From Olsenella profusa (lineage in GTDB: Bacteria; Actinomycetota; Coriobacteriia; Coriobacteriales; Atopobiaceae): a DNA stretch of 64,000 bases. Location: assembly GCF_016900315.1 (NCBI RefSeq), contig NZ_JACSNQ010000004.1, positions 1 through 64,000 on the forward strand. Direction: 5' to 3'. Numbering within the stretch: the first letter of the stretch is position 1; the number at the start of each line of letters is the position of its first letter. Below, piece after piece: positions 8,741-15,770 of this stretch. The notes under the pieces were generated by a model. That model ran no database searches and was not told where the DNA came from. It was given only the letters and a program-made list of their open reading frames with translations. A program made the translations under genes and the position numbers.

Positions 8741-9145
8741 ATGAAGAGGACCGTAGCCATGGTCATCGCGGCTATCGCCCTGTTTGCCGCCGCGTTCCTG
8801 GTCGTGCTCGCAGGGCCCCTCGGCGAGCTGGGCAGCAGGTTCGGCTGGAACTTCGGAACCTATTATGTCCAGGTTGACAACGACAAATGCGAGCCGACCA
8901 GCGAGGATGCCCGTCAGAGGTTCGGCGAGGAGATGACCTTCGAGTACAGGCTTGAGGGGGCGAGGGACGACGGCTCGACTGCGGACCTGAGTTTCCTCAC
9001 CTCGCGCGAACTGCGTGACGGGGCGTACATCAAGTGCGACGTGTGGCCCCTCTTGGGCGTCAGAAGCTGGGAGGAGGTCGCTTGGGAGGCCATTCCCGAA
9101 CCGGCGCGGGAGAACCTCCCCGAGGCGTTGCCAGTTGCCAGCTGA
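8741..9145 (+). CDS. YxeA family secreted/membrane-anchored protein
   Basis: The protein has an N-terminal hydrophobic anchor (MKRTVAMVIAAIALF) and a small extracytoplasmic domain containing YYVQVDN, an Asp/Ser-rich centre, and the C-terminal signature LRDGAYIKCDVWPLLGVRSWEEV, which fits the YxeA (DUF1093) family. Members often sit beside bacteriocin-immunity ABC genes. I prefer the ATG at 8741, because the AAAGG motif lies too close to the alternative ATG at 8729. It stands between the transporter and the two-component genes; a role in the same peptide response is inferred. Confidence 0.72.
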   Translation: MKRTVAMVIAAIALFAAAFLVVLAGPLGELGSRFGWNFGTYYVQVDNDKCEPTSEDARQRFGEEMTFEYRLEGARDDGSTADLSFLTSRELRDGAYIKCDVWPLLGVRSWEEVAWEAIPEPARENLPEALPVAS

Positions 9146-9238
9146 TACGCCGGCGCTGCCGTGTGGCTCCCCGGATAGCGGCGCTGCCTCGTCATCTTGA
9201 GGGAGGTATGGGAAAATGAAAAGAAGGAGGTGGCGGCC

Positions 9239-10459
9239 ATGAGGGATGCGGGCGAGCCGATGCGATCCGTCATTGGCCGGGCTATCGGGCGGTGGGATGA
9301 TTCGAGGGAGCTGGCGCTCGTCGCGCCTGCCGCCTGCGTGATCCTCGAGGCGGTCTTCCTCACAAGGTACATCTCCTTCCTGCCCCCCGAATACGACGCG
9401 GCATCCGTGTGGCTTCTCGTGGGATGCGTCGCGGCGATCCTCGCGTGCGTCTTCCTCCGGAGGCGCTATCCCCTCGCCGCGACGCTCGCGGCATGCGCCT
9501 GCGCGGCGGTGTCGTCCCCTGTCGACGAGGGCGCCTACACGGGCGTCCCGCTCCTGGTGCTGATGTACGGCCTGGTCGCTCGTCGGGACCACCTCAAGGC
9601 GGCCGCGTCGGTGCTCGCCGTCATCGCCGCGTTCTGGGTGCCCGTCCACCTTGCGGGGGATGAGAACCTCGCCCTCGTGCACCTCGAGTGGATTTTGGCC
9701 GTGGTCGTGGCGGCGCTCGTGTCCCGCGCCCTGTGGACCAGGCGCCGTGCAGATCAGGAGCTTGAAGATGAGCGCACTGCACGTGAGCAGATTGCCCGCG
9801 AGCGTGACGAGGCCGAGGCGCGCAGCCGCATCGCCGGAGAGCTGCACGATTCGGTGGGCCATGACCTCACGGCCATCATCGCGCTTTCCGAGGGGCTCAT
9901 GGGGGCGACCGGGGACGAGACGCTCGACGCAGCGGTAGCGAGCATCAACGATCTCGCGCGCGCGGGCCTCTCCGACACCCGACGTGCGGTCCGGCAGCTC
10001 TCGGCCCTTCACGGGGATGCCGCGGATGCGGGTCGCTCCGGCCTGCATACGTGGGACGACACCCGGCCCGTGCTCGAGCACGCGCGTTCCGCCGGCCTTG
10101 CGGTCGCGTTCACGGAGACCGGTTCCCGGTCGTCAGACCGCGCGCAGGCCGAGCTGGCTTTCTCCGTGACGCGCGAGGCGGTGACGAACGTCCTGCGCCA
10201 CGCGTGCGGTGCGCGGCGCGTAACGGTGGCGTGGGACCATGCGGGAGACGGCTCCTGCATGGTCACCGTCCGCGACGATGGCTCTCCGGTCGAGGGGACC
10301 GGTGATGCGGGGACGGGGCTCGCGCGCCTGGGCCGGCGCGTTGAGGAGGCCGGTGGCGACCTGAGCGCCGGACCGTCTCCCGACGGAGGCTGGGAGGTCC
10401 GGGCATCCATCCCGCACCTCGATCCAGCTCCAGATGCAGAGGAGGCCGAGAGCCTATGA
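9239..10459 (+). CDS. Sensor histidine kinase, NarL/DesK class (HisKA_3)
   Basis: The start at 9239 is chosen because AAGGAGG lies eight bases upstream. Four to six membrane helices (residues about 25-165) precede a charged coiled linker and the dimerisation motif ELHDSVGHDLTAI, with His203 as the likely phosphorylated residue. The ATPase domain shows REAVTNVLRHACG (N-box) and RDDGSP and GTGLARLG (G-boxes). It overlaps the response regulator gene by ATGA. It probably senses cell-envelope stress or the peptide that the neighbouring transporter removes, as in LiaRS- or LanRK-like systems. Confidence 0.87.
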   Translation: MRDAGEPMRSVIGRAIGRWDDSRELALVAPAACVILEAVFLTRYISFLPPEYDAASVWLLVGCVAAILACVFLRRRYPLAATLAACACAAVSSPVDEGAYTGVPLLVLMYGLVARRDHLKAAASVLAVIAAFWVPVHLAGDENLALVHLEWILAVVVAALVSRALWTRRRADQELEDERTAREQIARERDEAEARSRIAGELHDSVGHDLTAIIALSEGLMGATGDETLDAAVASINDLARAGLSDTRRAVRQLSALHGDAADAGRSGLHTWDDTRPVLEHARSAGLAVAFTETGSRSSDRAQAELAFSVTREAVTNVLRHACGARRVTVAWDHAGDGSCMVTVRDDGSPVEGTGDAGTGLARLGRRVEEAGGDLSAGPSPDGGWEVRASIPHLDPAPDAEEAESL

Positions 10460-11133
10460 GCGACCACTTTAACGTGATGATCGTGGACGACCAGGCCGAG
10501 ACCCGCCTGGGTTTTGCCCTGGTGCTCCGCCGTGATCCCTCGCTGCGCCTTTGGGGTCAGGCGGGCGACGGCAAGCAGGCGGTGGATGCCGTCGATCGGG
10601 CAGCCGAGGCAGGGCGGACGCTCCCGGACGTTGTGCTCATGGACGTGCGAATGCCCGTCATGGACGGCATCGACGCCTGCGCGCGCATCTGCGAGCGCCA
10701 CCCCGAGGTTCGCGTGCTCATCCTCACAACGTACGACGAGGACGACTACGCCTTCGGCGGGCTCGAGGCGGGCGCCTCCGGGTTTCTGCTCAAGGACGTC
10801 CGCTCCCGCGAGCTCATCGACGCGGTCCACGCCGTCGCGGAAGGGGACGCCGTGCTCACCCCGCGCATCACCCGGGCGGTTCTCGAGGTCAATGTCCCCA
10901 AGGTCGTCTCGGGTTCCGAGCGCGAGCGCCTGCGCCGCGCCTTCCGCCAGCTCACCGACCACGAGCGTGAGATCTGCTCGCTCATCGCCGACGGCCTCTC
11001 CAACGGCGAGATCGCCGAACGCCTGGTCATCCAGCCCGCCAGCGCGAAGCGTGCTGTGTCGCGGATCCTCTCCAAGTTGGGCATGCGCGACCGGACGCAG
11101 ATAGCCGTCTCCTGGTACCGGGCGGGGCTTTAG
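10456..11133 (+). CDS. NarL/LuxR-family response regulator
   Basis: The 225-residue protein has a receiver domain with acidic pocket VDD and phospho-acceptor Asp63 in VLMDVRMP, the switch region TTYDEDDYAF, conserved Lys in FLLKDVRS, and a C-terminal LuxR-type helix-turn-helix (LTDHEREICSLIADGLSNGEIAERL). The gene overlaps the kinase gene by four bases. Its likely target is the immunity ABC cassette starting at 6085. The three positions between the HTH helices (IQPASAKRAVSRIL) differ slightly from the usual VKxHV pattern. Confidence 0.87.
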   Translation: MSDHFNVMIVDDQAETRLGFALVLRRDPSLRLWGQAGDGKQAVDAVDRAAEAGRTLPDVVLMDVRMPVMDGIDACARICERHPEVRVLILTTYDEDDYAFGGLEAGASGFLLKDVRSRELIDAVHAVAEGDAVLTPRITRAVLEVNVPKVVSGSERERLRRAFRQLTDHEREICSLIADGLSNGEIAERLVIQPASAKRAVSRILSKLGMRDRTQIAVSWYRAGL

Positions 11134-11173
11134 GGCAGCGGCTCAAATCACATTGTCTCTTTCAAACGATTAC

Positions 11174-11218
11174 GGGAGGGGCCGCCCAACCGATCAATCC
11201 CCACGGACGGCCCCTCCC
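11174..11218 (-). terminator. Hairpin A of a three-copy GC-rich hairpin family
   Basis: GGGAGGGGCCG at 11174 pairs with CGGCCCCTCCC ending at 11218. The loop ends with TCCCCAC, the same heptamer found in hairpins B (11775-11811) and C (15661-15696). It lies downstream of the 19-residue peptide gene on the minus strand and also after the response regulator on the plus strand, so it may serve both directions. Confidence 0.5.
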
Positions 11219-11252
11219 ACCAGCTAATCATACCGTGGCGGAGGCGTGTTCA

Positions 11253-11312
11253 CTACATCCAGCGGAATGCGGCGCGGAACAGCCAGCGCGCCGCCCTAAG
11301 CAAGATTCTCAT
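11253..11312 (-). CDS. 19-residue aromatic/basic peptide, copy 1
   Basis: The frame encodes MRILLRAARWLFRAAFRWM and is preceded by GGGGAGGAGG three bases before the ATG. A near-identical peptide (MRVLMRAIRWLFRAVFRWM) is encoded at 15708-15767. A helical wheel would put Arg and Trp/Phe on different faces, so a membrane-active amphipathic helix is plausible. Hairpin A follows. Conservation of both peptide and ribosome-binding site argues that it is translated; the function is unknown. Confidence 0.45.
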   Translation of the reverse strand: MRILLRAARWLFRAAFRWM

Positions 11313-11787
11313 AGTCCTCCTCCCCGAGCACCTCGGCGGCGAGCGTCGAGGGGGTGCGCGACGAGAGCGCGAGCGTGAGGCACGAAAAGCCCAGGCACGC
11401 GGCGTACATGAGCCCCACGCACGCGAGCGCGGCCTGCCCCGCCGTGAGCGGGTAGGGCGAGGAGAGCGCCATGCTCTGGACCGAGAGCCCGAAGCCCTCC
11501 GCCCCGTAGAAGGCGAGCGAGACCCCGACGACGATGGCGGCGCAGAGGACGAAGTAGGCGGTGGCGTAGGCGAGCGCGGCCACGACCTTGGCCGCCACGA
11601 GCGTCGAGCGGCCGCGCCGGGTGGCGAGCACCACCGCGTCCGCGCCGGACTGGTACTCGAAGGAGAACGCGGGCGCAAGCGTCACGCATACCGCCAGGAT
11701 CGCGAAGACGAGGAAGGCCGCGCGGTCGCCCGCCGCGGGCTCCTGGGCCCCGGCTGGGGCGAGTGACGCCGGGCGAGGGGCCGCCAC
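11296..11787 (-). pseudogene. Inverted fragment of the ABC permease gene at 14376-15641
   Basis: Bases 11339-11723 read on the minus strand are identical, as far as I can compare, to 14998-15382 on the plus strand, which is the middle of the intact permease gene (from AAFLVFAILAVCVTL to SSRTPSTLA). The fragment lacks the N-terminal 200 residues and the C-terminal helices. It is flanked instead by an unrelated Pro/Ala-rich start and the tail AEVLGEEDYENLA. No good ribosome-binding site precedes a plausible ATG. It is best seen as a recent partial duplication. Confidence 0.75.
11339..11723 (-). repeat. 385-bp inverted repeat, copy 1
   Basis: This segment is the reverse complement of 14998-15382 with no mismatch found by eye. 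The copies are about 3.3 kb apart in opposite orientation and enclose the sigma factor, its membrane partner and the ABC ATPase gene. Such a repeat is long enough for homologous recombination. Confidence 0.85.
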
Positions 11788-11811
11788 GAGAAGTCCCCAC
11801 GGCGGCCCCTC
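11775..11811 (-). terminator. Hairpin B of the three-copy hairpin family
   Basis: GAGGGGCCGCC (11775-11785) pairs perfectly with GGCGGCCCCTC (11801-11811). The loop ends AAGTCCCCAC, nearly the same as in hairpin C. It lies 24 bases downstream of the small protein gene at 11836-11952 on the minus strand and probably terminates it. Confidence 0.55.
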
Positions 11812-11835
11812 CCCGGCACCTCCCGCCGCCGGCTC

Positions 11836-11952
11836 CTACCTCACGAAGAGGCCCCCACTCGTCACCCCGTAGGCCACCACCAGGGCGAAGAGCGCCAGGA
11901 CGACGCAGCCGAAGCGCTTGGTGAGCCCGCGCGTCTCGAGCATGTAGCCCAT
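11836..11952 (-). CDS. 38-residue small membrane protein with ABC-ATPase-like N-terminus
   Basis: The ATG at 11952 follows AGAAGGGA by eight bases. The first residues, MLETRGLTKRFG, look like the start of an ABC ATPase domain, but the sequence then turns into a membrane helix (CVVLALFALVVAYGV) and stops after SGGLFVR. Hairpin B follows. It may be a remnant of a rearranged ABC gene or a real small membrane protein; the intact ribosome-binding site and terminator favour expression. I know no function for it. Confidence 0.45.
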   Translation of the reverse strand: MGYMLETRGLTKRFGCVVLALFALVVAYGVTSGGLFVR

Positions 11953-12141
11953 GGGTTCGTCCCTTCTCTCCCGGGCGCGCGGACCGAGTCGCCGTGCCCG
12001 CGCGCCTCACCTTTCGGGTTCACCATCCATGGTGGGGCGCGTTTCTAACGAAGCCGTAACGGCCGATGGCGAAAGTTTTTTCAATCCGACCGCTCATCCG
12101 GGGCCGCCGCTGCGTTAATAGGGATAGAGGGAGGTGGCGCC

Positions 12142-12651
12142 GTGGGCGAGAGGAACGGGCGGGCGGAAGAGGCGGAGCGCCTGGTCGGCGAGCACTACGC
12201 CGACGTGCTGCGGTACTGCCGCAGGCACGCGCCGGCGGGGCTCGCCGAGGACGCCGCCCAGGAGACGTTCCTGCGCTTCGTCCGCGCCCGATCGCGCTAC
12301 CGGGAGCGGGGCCGCGCCCGCGCCTACCTCGTCACAATAGCCCGCAACGTCTGCGCCGACATGGCGCGCGACCGCGCCTCCTCGTGGGCCGATCTCCCGG
12401 AGGCGCTCCCCGGCGGGGGCGACCCGGGCGAGGCGGACGACCGCCGCGACCTGGCATCGGCCCTCGCGCGCCTGCCCCGCGCCCAGCGCGAGGCGCTCGA
12501 GCTCAGGTACGGGGAGGGCCTCACGGTCGGCGAGGTGGGCGCCGCGCTGGGCATGAGCAGGTTCGCCGCGGCGCGCGCCCTGTCGTCGGCGCTCGATGCG
12601 CTGCGGGCGGACCTGGACGTTTCGACGGACGAGTGGGGAGGCACACGATGA
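12142..12651 (+). CDS. ECF-type sigma-70 family RNA polymerase sigma factor
   Basis: The 169-residue protein starts with GTG at 12142 after GGGAGG. It has region 2 (LVGEHYADVLRYCRRHAPAGLAEDAAQETFLRF, where DAAQETF is the usual -10 recognition helix) and region 4 (LPRAQREALELRYGEGLTVGEVGAALGMS). It overlaps the next gene by ATGA. The next gene encodes a membrane protein that could be its anti-sigma factor, and an ABC transporter follows, so the sigma factor probably drives that transporter under envelope stress. The upstream intergenic segment (11953-12141) should hold its promoter. Confidence 0.87.
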   Translation: MGERNGRAEEAERLVGEHYADVLRYCRRHAPAGLAEDAAQETFLRFVRARSRYRERGRARAYLVTIARNVCADMARDRASSWADLPEALPGGGDPGEADDRRDLASALARLPRAQREALELRYGEGLTVGEVGAALGMSRFAAARALSSALDALRADLDVSTDEWGGTR

Positions 12652-13412
12652 GAAGGCGAGAAGAGCGTGCCCTCGAGGACGCGCTGCGAGAGCACTACCG
12701 GGCGGTGCCCGGCACCGACGCCGCCGCGCCCCGCGCGCTCGTGGAGGCGGTCGCGGCCGAGATGGCACGGCCCGCCCGGCCGCGCGCCGCGGAGGTCGTC
12801 GCCGGGCAGGCCCGTCGCGTCGGGGCGGGGGCGTGGGCGCTGCACGCGGCGCTCGCCCTCCTCGCCGTGCCGTGCGCCCTTTCCGGGGTCGGCGTCGGTA
12901 CGGTCGCGGCGGCTCTCGGGGCGGCGCTCGCGCTCGCCTCGCTCGCGGGCGTCACGCGCTCGCGCTCCTGCGGCATGGCCGAGCTCGAGGCCGCGTGCCC
13001 CGTGAACGCCCAGGCCGCGGCGTGCGCCCGGGGGCTCGTGCTCTGCTGCGCGGACGCCCTCGCGATCGCCCTCCTCGCCGCCCTCTCCGGCCCGGCGGGG
13101 GGCGCGCCCTGGGCCGTGCTCGCCCAGGGGCTCGCGCCCTACCTCGCCGCCCTCGGGGCGGGGCTCCTCGCCGCCCGCCGCGTGGCGAGCCCGGACGCGA
13201 CCGTCGCCGCCGTCGCCGCAGCGGCCGGGGTGTGCGCCGCCTGCGTCCTCGCGCGCACCGTCTGCCCGGCGGCCTTCGGCCCCGCGGCGGCGCTCGCCTG
13301 GTGGGCGGCCGCGGCGGCGGCCCTCGCCTTCGCCGCGGCGCAGGCCCGCGCGTGGCTGCGCGCGGCGGCGTCCGGCTTCGCCGACGCGCCCGCGTCCGCA
13401 GGCGCGCTCTAG
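12648..13412 (+). CDS. Membrane protein, putative anti-sigma factor partner
   Basis: The 254-residue protein has a cytoplasmic N-terminal helix-rich part (residues 1-60; EERALEDALREHYRAVPG) and then about six Ala/Leu-rich membrane helices. Start and stop are coupled to the sigma gene (ATGA). The Cys residues at CGMAELEAACPVNAQAAACARG fall between helices 2 and 3. Position and topology suggest control of the sigma factor, but no ZAS or other anti-sigma motif is evident, so this is inference. Confidence 0.6.
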   Translation: MRRREERALEDALREHYRAVPGTDAAAPRALVEAVAAEMARPARPRAAEVVAGQARRVGAGAWALHAALALLAVPCALSGVGVGTVAAALGAALALASLAGVTRSRSCGMAELEAACPVNAQAAACARGLVLCCADALAIALLAALSGPAGGAPWAVLAQGLAPYLAALGAGLLAARRVASPDATVAAVAAAAGVCAACVLARTVCPAAFGPAAALAWWAAAAAALAFAAAQARAWLRAAASGFADAPASAGAL

Positions 13413-13453
13413 CGACCCCACCGTAAGACCGACTACCAGAGAGGAAATCCAGC

Positions 13454-14383
13454 ATGGAACTGACGCTCGACCGGCTGACCCGGGAGTTCGGGTCCAAGAT
13501 CGCCGTGGACCGCGTGAGCGCGACGCTCGCCCCCGGCGTCTACGGCCTGCTCGGCGCCAACGGCGCCGGCAAGACCACGCTCATGAGGATGGTGTGCGGG
13601 GTGCTGCGCCCCACCTCGGGCGAGGTGCGCTACGACGGCGCGCCCGTCGCGCGCATGGGCGACGCCTACCGCGCCCTCCTCGGCTACCTGCCGCAGGACT
13701 TCGGCTACTACCCCGAGTTCACGGCGCTCGACTTCATGGAGTACATGGCCGCCCTCAAGGGCCTCGGCCGGCGCGACGCGCGCGACCGCTCGCTCGCCCT
13801 CCTCGAGCGCGTGGGGCTCGGCGGCGAGGAGCGCCGCCGCATCCGGACCTTCTCCGGCGGCATGCGCCAGCGCCTGGGCATCGCGCAGGCCGTCCTCAAC
13901 GACCCGGAGGTCCTCGTGCTCGACGAGCCCACGGCCGGGCTCGACCCCAAGGAGCGCGTGCGGTTCCGCAACCTCATCGCCGGCCTCGCGCGCGACAAGA
14001 TCGTCCTTCTCTCCACGCACATCGTCTCGGACGTGGAGCACATCGCGGACGAGATCCTCGTGATGCGGGCGGGGTCCGTGGTGCTCTCGGGGAGGCCCGA
14101 GGAGCTCGTCTCCAAGGCCGAGGGCAGGGTCTGGGAGGCCGCCGTCCCCGCCGGGCGTGCCGAGGCGCTCGAGGCCGCGCTCACGGTGGGCAACGTCCGC
14201 CACCTCGAGGGCGGGCGGGCGCTCCTGCGCTACGTTGCCGACGAGCCCAGGGTGCCGGGCTCCGCCCCCGCCGAGCCCACGCTCGAGGACCTGTACCTGT
14301 ACGTGTTCCGCGACGGCGCGACCGGGGCGGGATCGCCCCGCGCCGCCCGCGGGTCCCACTTCGAGGAGGGACGCCATGCCTAG
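13454..14383 (+). CDS. ABC transporter ATP-binding protein
   Basis: The ATPase shows Walker A GANGAGKTT, Q-loop LGYLPQDFGYYPEF, signature FSGGMRQRLG, Walker B VLVLDEPT and H-loop LLSTHIVSDVEH. The C-terminal extension (about residues 220-309) is variable. It starts 41 bases after the putative anti-sigma gene with a GAGAGGA site and overlaps the permease gene by eight bases. The set resembles sigma-controlled ABC-2 exporters of Firmicutes and Actinobacteria; the substrate is not evident. Confidence 0.87.
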   Translation: MELTLDRLTREFGSKIAVDRVSATLAPGVYGLLGANGAGKTTLMRMVCGVLRPTSGEVRYDGAPVARMGDAYRALLGYLPQDFGYYPEFTALDFMEYMAALKGLGRRDARDRSLALLERVGLGGEERRRIRTFSGGMRQRLGIAQAVLNDPEVLVLDEPTAGLDPKERVRFRNLIAGLARDKIVLLSTHIVSDVEHIADEILVMRAGSVVLSGRPEELVSKAEGRVWEAAVPAGRAEALEAALTVGNVRHLEGGRALLRYVADEPRVPGSAPAEPTLEDLYLYVFRDGATGAGSPRAARGSHFEEGRHA

Positions 14384-15641
14384 GCTCATCCTGTTCGAGC
14401 TCAAGAAGATGCTCTCCCGCCGCGTGGCGCTCGCGGCCAACGTCGGCGTCGTCGTATTCCTCGTCGCCATCATGGCGCTCAACGTGGTCCAGACCAAGAC
14501 GGCGAACGCCCGGGGCGAGATCGTCTCCGGCACCGAGGCTATCGCGCAGATGCGCGCCGACGCCGAGGAGCACGCGGGCACGATAACCGCCGAGCGCGCG
14601 GCTGCGGACATAGCCGCCTACCAGGAGACGGTCTTCTCGCGCATCGACCGCGACGCCGTGACCCAGATGACGGGCTCGGCCGTCTACGACCTCATGTTCC
14701 AGAGCTTCTCCGACGAGGAGGTCTACGAGCTCTACAACCCCTACTGGAGCTGGCTGCTGCGCCCCTGGCGGATCTCGGGCGAGGAGCCCGCGCAGACGGC
14801 CGCCCGCGTGACGCCCGAGATGGCGGCCGACTGGTACGGCGCCGCCGACGACCTGACCCAGGCGGCCCTCGACGACGGCCAGGGCGGCATGTGGGAGTAC
14901 TCCGAGGCGGAGCGCGCGTACTGGACGGAGATGCGCTCCTCCGTGCCCGAGCCCATCGAATACGGCTACTCGGGCGGCTGGGGCAACGTGGTCGACTGCG
15001 CGGCCTTCCTCGTCTTCGCGATCCTGGCGGTATGCGTGACGCTTGCGCCCGCGTTCTCCTTCGAGTACCAGTCCGGCGCGGACGCGGTGGTGCTCGCCAC
15101 CCGGCGCGGCCGCTCGACGCTCGTGGCGGCCAAGGTCGTGGCCGCGCTCGCCTACGCCACCGCCTACTTCGTCCTCTGCGCCGCCATCGTCGTCGGGGTC
15201 TCGCTCGCCTTCTACGGGGCGGAGGGCTTCGGGCTCTCGGTCCAGAGCATGGCGCTCTCCTCGCCCTACCCGCTCACGGCGGGGCAGGCCGCGCTCGCGT
15301 GCGTGGGGCTCATGTACGCCGCGTGCCTGGGCTTTTCGTGCCTCACGCTCGCGCTCTCGTCGCGCACCCCCTCGACGCTCGCGGTCTTCCTGACGGACGT
15401 GGTGCTCGTGCTGCTCACGGGGCTCGTCCCCTCGGCCGGCGTGGGCGCGCTCGAGCGCGTGCTTGCGCTCTTCCCGATCAACTTCGCCAACTTCAGCGTG
15501 CTCTACACGGCGCTCGAGTCCTACCCGCTCGGCCCGTTCGTGCTCGACCTCATCGGCATGGTGCTCCTCGTCTACGCAGCGCTTGCGCTCGTCTCGACCC
15601 CCGTGGCGGTGGTCTCCTTCAGGAGGCGCCAGGTGGCGTAG
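14376..15641 (+). CDS. ABC-2 type permease with large extracytoplasmic domain
   Basis: The 421-residue permease has one helix near the N-terminus (ALAANVGVVVFLVAIMALNV), a polar extracytoplasmic region of about 150 residues, and then five to six helices starting at FLVFAILAVCV. GAGGAGG lies just upstream of the ATG. It should pair with the ATPase of the overlapping gene. Bases 14998-15382 are duplicated in inverted orientation at 11339-11723, so recombination between the copies would exchange the C-terminal 86 codons of this protein. Confidence 0.82.
   Translation: MPRLILFELKKMLSRRVALAANVGVVVFLVAIMALNVVQTKTANARGEIVSGTEAIAQMRADAEEHAGTITAERAAADIAAYQETVFSRIDRDAVTQMTGSAVYDLMFQSFSDEEVYELYNPYWSWLLRPWRISGEEPAQTAARVTPEMAADWYGAADDLTQAALDDGQGGMWEYSEAERAYWTEMRSSVPEPIEYGYSGGWGNVVDCAAFLVFAILAVCVTLAPAFSFEYQSGADAVVLATRRGRSTLVAAKVVAALAYATAYFVLCAAIVVGVSLAFYGAEGFGLSVQSMALSSPYPLTAGQAALACVGLMYAACLGFSCLTLALSSRTPSTLAVFLTDVVLVLLTGLVPSAGVGALERVLALFPINFANFSVLYTALESYPLGPFVLDLIGMVLLVYAALALVSTPVAVVSFRRRQVA
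14998..15382 (+). repeat. 385-bp inverted repeat, copy 2 (inside permease gene)
   Basis: This is the copy located within the intact permease gene. It matches 11339-11723 in reverse complement. The match ends sharply on both sides (T/C difference at 14997; divergence after 15382). Confidence 0.85.
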
Positions 15642-15660
15642 CCGCCCCGCCCGACTCGCC

Positions 15661-15696
15661 GGGGCCGCCCAGAAGACAGTCCCCACGGGCGGCCCC
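15661..15696. terminator. Hairpin C of the three-copy hairpin family (convergent terminator)
   Basis: GGGGCCGCCC (15661-15670) pairs perfectly with GGGCGGCCCC (15687-15696). The loop ends ACAGTCCCCAC. It lies between the permease stop on the plus strand and the 19-residue peptide gene at the end of the relaxase operon on the minus strand, and can serve both. Confidence 0.6.
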
Positions 15697-15707
15697 GGCG
15701 GCGGGGC

Positions 15708-15767
15708 TCACATCCAGCGGAACACCGCGCGGAACAGCCACCTGATTGCCCTCATGAGGACCCTCAT
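15708..15767 (-). CDS. 19-residue aromatic/basic peptide, copy 2
   Basis: The frame encodes MRVLMRAIRWLFRAVFRWM and begins three bases after the stop of the preceding relaxase-operon gene, with a GGGGAGGGGG stretch nine bases before the ATG. It differs from copy 1 (11253-11312) at four of 19 residues, all conservative, while Arg and Trp positions are unchanged. Such conservation in a non-homologous context supports a real peptide. Function unknown; a membrane-binding helix is the simplest guess. Confidence 0.45.
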   Translation of the reverse strand: MRVLMRAIRWLFRAVFRWM

Positions 15768-15770
15768 CGC

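Noticed and set aside
9034-9219. Small plus-strand frames between the YxeA-like gene and the kinase gene
   Set aside because: They overlap the YxeA-like gene in other frames, are Arg-rich and have no ribosome-binding site.
11296-11787. Functional second permease gene
   Set aside because: Only the central 385 bp match the permease; N-terminal and C-terminal parts are missing and no start signal is convincing.
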